Under the pieces are notes generated by a model. It worked only from the letters and a program-made list of their open reading frames with translations, ran no database searches and was not told where the DNA came from. Positions 8,574-10,613 of a DNA stretch of 10,613 nt are shown here, piece by piece (the stretch's first letter is position 1; each line of letters begins with the position of its first letter). Source of the stretch: Asterionellopsis glacialis. Taxonomy: Eukaryota; Bacillariophyta; Plagiogrammaphyceae; Rhaphoneidales; Asterionellopsidaceae. The translations under genes were made by a program, and so were the position numbers. The DNA lies in NCBI GenBank assembly GCA_014885115.2, contig WKLE02003279.1:1-10613 (forward strand). The letters run 5' to 3'.

Positions 8574-8957
8574 TTAATAGGCACTTTGCCTAGCTTTTCG
8601 CTCTTGTTCATGCTCTACTTTTTGGTCTTCTTGTCGTTCCGCTCTAATTTTTTCCTTGTTGATCAAATGTTCCAAGATATTTGGAGTTTCCTGTCCACTT
8701 CCTTGGATAGGGGGGAGAGAGAAAGAGAGACGCATGAGTGAGTGCGATTATAGAAGGAGGGAAAGGATTTCAATGTAGTTCAGGTAATGCAATGTTGCAA
8801 GAAAACAATGAACGATCGCATTATGACAAACAGGGAAGAACAAGCAAACCATAGCACGTACCTTCATCGTTGATAATTTTTATGCTGTGTTAGCTCTTGC
8901 CATGATATCTTTTACTTCTGTGTAGACAGTAATTCCTACGTTCACAAGTGTAAACAT
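8574..8957 (-). CDS. Unrecognised small spliced gene, terminal exon clear, frame broken or micro-exon upstream
   Basis: The last exon (8701-8574) is open and strongly charged, reading NILEHLINKEKIRAERQ and onward to QSAY then TAA at 8576-8574. It follows an intron at 8861-8702 with donor GAAG|GTACGT and a long pyrimidine tract before CCAAG. Splicing in phase 1 gives IKIINDE-GSGQETP. Immediately upstream, an ORF from an ATG at 8957-8955 (MFTLVNVGITVYTEVKD, then IMARANTA) ends at a TAA at 8882-8880, one frame off. Two explanations fit: a missing base near 8884, which would make one protein of about 75 residues, or a 23-base micro-exon (8884-8862) entered at aacacag. I do not recognise the family. 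The basic, Glu/Arg-rich end looks like a coiled-coil tail. Confidence 0.45.
8702..8861 (-). other. Intron of the small minus-strand gene, 160 bp
   Basis: Donor GTACGT (8861-8856) and acceptor AG at 8703-8702. The purine run at 8709-8730, seen on the plus strand as a GA repeat, is the polypyrimidine tract of this acceptor when read on the minus strand. Confidence 0.6.
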
Positions 8958-9006
8958 CTTGTTTTCATAATGGCAAGAATTAGTTACAATGATTCACGTG
9001 CAAGTA

Positions 9007-9213
9007 TTATTTGGTTGAATTTGATTTCTGGTTGCCTGTGTATCCTGCGGTTTTGCATCGACTATGGAAAGCTGTACCGAGTTCAAACAGTGCAGTACGA
9101 AGGAGTTGGAGGGTGCTTATCAATACATGGAACAGTACCACTTTCATAAAATATTTTCTAATGCTGTCTAGAGATAGATGATCACGACGATCTCGATCTG
9201 CCAAACTTATCAT
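9007..9213 (-). CDS. Weak 68-codon ORF, hypothetical
   Basis: ATG at 9213-9211, TAA at 9009-9007. It begins with a charged stretch (SLADRDRRDHLSLDSIRKYF) and continues with a hydrophobic segment. It lies upstream of the small gene at 8574-8957 on the same strand and could be an exon of it, but no splice pair convincingly joins them. No domain is recognised. Confidence 0.2.
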   Translation of the reverse strand: MISLADRDRRDHLSLDSIRKYFMKVVLFHVLISTLQLLRTALFELGTAFHSRCKTAGYTGNQKSNSTK

Positions 9214-9364
9214 TTATGATAAACTCATGGAATTTAAATATTTTTATCTGAAAATTTATTACACCAAACTGATACCTAAACCTAAATCCACCTTCAAGAC
9301 TCACTCACATCCTGAAACCGCTCCTACTCACGCATAACATACAGAATGGAAGATTCCATTAGCC

Positions 9365-9378
9365 TATATATATATATA
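9365..9378. repeat. (TA)7 dinucleotide repeat
   Basis: Seven TA units just beyond the stop codon of the LRR/propeller gene, so within its probable 3' UTR. A short palindrome, aatgga-agat-tccatt, lies a few bases further on (about 9344-9359). Confidence 0.8.
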
Positions 9379-9383
9379 AATTC

Positions 9384-10613
9384 CTAATCCAACTGAAAGA
9401 CTTGTACCTTTCCATTTTCGCTCATACAGCTTAAAGCAAATATATCTCCACTTCCTGATATTGAAACTTTCGTGCCTAATTGTTCACCTTCGATTTCACA
9501 ATACATAGTTTGTCCTACTTGTGACCAATTGTTGTCTTCAAAGTGGAATACTTGACCTCTGCCTTCCTTGTCTCCATAATTCCACAACTTTGGTGTACTA
9601 ATTGCAATAGAATTTCCATCATCTGATAATGACAAGGATACTCTTGATCCATCACTCTTGATATCTGTACCGAGTTGGTCAAAGCCACCACCTGTATATC
9701 GAAAGACCTTTACTCTTCCAAGATTTTCGTGGCTAAATTCAGCGCTAGCCAAAGTACCCCCGTCCTTAGATAAAGCTACATGGGCACGAAGATCTCCAAT
9801 AGTTCCTCCTGGCTTCACTTCCCAGGTATTATCCTTGAGTTCATAGAGTTTGATTGTATTTGATGCATCTGATATGGCCATCACATTCCCATTTCCAGAA
9901 AGTGACACTGAATACGGTGTCTTACCACGTATTACCTGTCCAACCAAATTCCACGAGTCATTTTCAAATCTTAAAACTGAGACATCACCTTCCTCAGTGG
10001 CAAGGTATCCATCATTCATGGCTACAGCAAAAGTCATACCATCAGTCGATAATGATAGAGATCCTACAAAAATACCTCCATGAGTATCGTCCATCATCGT
10101 CCAGACATTATCAATATTCTGATAAACTTCTGCATAGCTGGACCTCGAATAAGGGTGACCCACAGCAAATACTTTCCCGTTTCCGGATAATGCGAGATCA
10201 CCTAATCCACTAGGAGTCCAGCACTGATTATCGGGATAATCAACACATATATGTTCACCAATCTGAGTCCAGGAACCAGATGTGTATCGCATAACCTGGA
10301 CAGCTTCGTCATCATTGGTAGCCAACGTAAAACCATCTTCAGAAAGCTCAATATCTACACCAAATCGGCTGCGGTCACTAACAATGTCGCTGCCTAGTTT
10401 TTTCCAAGTACGGCACCATGGACAGCAATCGCAGGATATTTCACCGCAATCAAATGTCAGCTCATCTAAATTGGAGAGCTGGCACCAAGATACCGGTATC
10501 GAACCAACCAAATCGTTGTTGTTCAAGTGAACTTTCCTCAACTTGGTGAGCTGTCCAAGCTCAGCAGGAACATCACCATTAAGATTGTTCGAATCTAAGA
10601 AAAGGTAGCGTAG
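9384..10613 (-). CDS. LRR protein with C-terminal seven-repeat propeller, N-terminus outside the window
   Basis: The frame is open from the window edge to a TAG at 9386-9384 and gives 409 residues. There is no start codon in view; TTG at 10541 is simply an LRR leucine. Residues 1-48 are two exact 24-residue plant-type LRRs (NNLNGDVPAELGQL, NNDLVGSIPVSWCQL). They are capped by a Cys cluster (CGEISCDCCPWC, to about 67). From about 70 to the end there are seven repeats built on LS-x-(D/N/S)G about every 43-56 residues (near 91, 142, 188, 238, 281, 329, 385). Each is followed by an aromatic-x-x-x-G turn such as WTQIG, WNLVG or WSQVG. WKKLG at 70 precedes repeat 1, and the chain ends at KVQVFQLD without its own turn, which suggests velcro closure of a seven-bladed propeller (FG-GAP_2-like in character). 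Ligand and function are unknown. A secreted or membrane-receptor location is inferred from the LRR type. Confidence 0.85.
   Translation of the reverse strand, partial: LRYLFLDSNNLNGDVPAELGQLTKLRKVHLNNNDLVGSIPVSWCQLSNLDELTFDCGEISCDCCPWCRTWKKLGSDIVSDRSRFGVDIELSEDGFTLATNDDEAVQVMRYTSGSWTQIGEHICVDYPDNQCWTPSGLGDLALSGNGKVFAVGHPYSRSSYAEVYQNIDNVWTMMDDTHGGIFVGSLSLSTDGMTFAVAMNDGYLATEEGDVSVLRFENDSWNLVGQVIRGKTPYSVSLSGNGNVMAISDASNTIKLYELKDNTWEVKPGGTIGDLRAHVALSKDGGTLASAEFSHENLGRVKVFRYTGGGFDQLGTDIKSDGSRVSLSLSDDGNSIAISTPKLWNYGDKEGRGQVFHFEDNNWSQVGQTMYCEIEGEQLGTKVSISGSGDIFALSCMSENGKVQVFQLD

Noticed and set aside
8709..8730. GA simple-sequence repeat as an independent feature
   Set aside because: It is better explained as the polypyrimidine tract of a minus-strand 3' splice site.

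Overview
The window looks like nuclear DNA from a photosynthetic stramenopile, most likely a diatom and perhaps a pennate one. This rests on sequence features, not on any search. Short GT-AG introns of 101-160 bp interrupt genes. A fatty-acid-synthesis enzyme carries a signal peptide followed by a Phe-led plastid leader (GYG/FAF), the hallmark of import into secondary red plastids. A plant-like LRR protein ends in a Cys-rich cap and runs into propeller repeats, a layout I associate with diatoms. The base composition is AT-rich, with many A/T tracts between genes.

Layout. Positions 1-1861 look like accessory or mobile-element territory. A minus-strand AT-hook/HTH protein of transposon-associated type (7-696) is broken by one in-frame stop. 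Two AT-rich inverted repeats follow (745-800, 924-955). Then comes a plus-strand orphan coiled-coil gene (1266-1838) with a probable 5'-UTR intron and an apparent frame break at an A-run. Positions 1862-2816 hold no recognised gene, one weak ORF and small repeats just before the next gene. Positions 2817-5576 (+) encode a LENG8/Thp3/SAC3A-type SAC3-GANP protein of 872 residues in two exons, with a very long Q/N-rich N-terminus. Positions 5577-6632 are a convergent intergenic region. Positions 6633-7876 (-) encode a four-exon plastid 3-oxoacyl-ACP reductase (FabG), 295 residues. Upstream of it, 8011-8146 is an unusual run of five consecutive, nearly abutting inverted repeats, which could be a structured RNA or a DNA element. 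Positions 8574-8957 (-) hold the end of an unrecognised small spliced gene. Positions 9384-10613 (-) hold the C-terminal 409 residues of an LRR protein followed by seven propeller-like repeats. This gene runs off the window.

The genes do not form a pathway. LENG8/Thp3 proteins act in nuclear mRNA biogenesis, FabG acts in plastid fatty acid synthesis, and the LRR/propeller protein is probably extracellular or a receptor. The most unusual signals are the hairpin run upstream of fabG, the single-lesion mobile-type ORF at the left edge, and two genes (1266-1861 and 8574-8957) whose reading frames appear broken by a single base.
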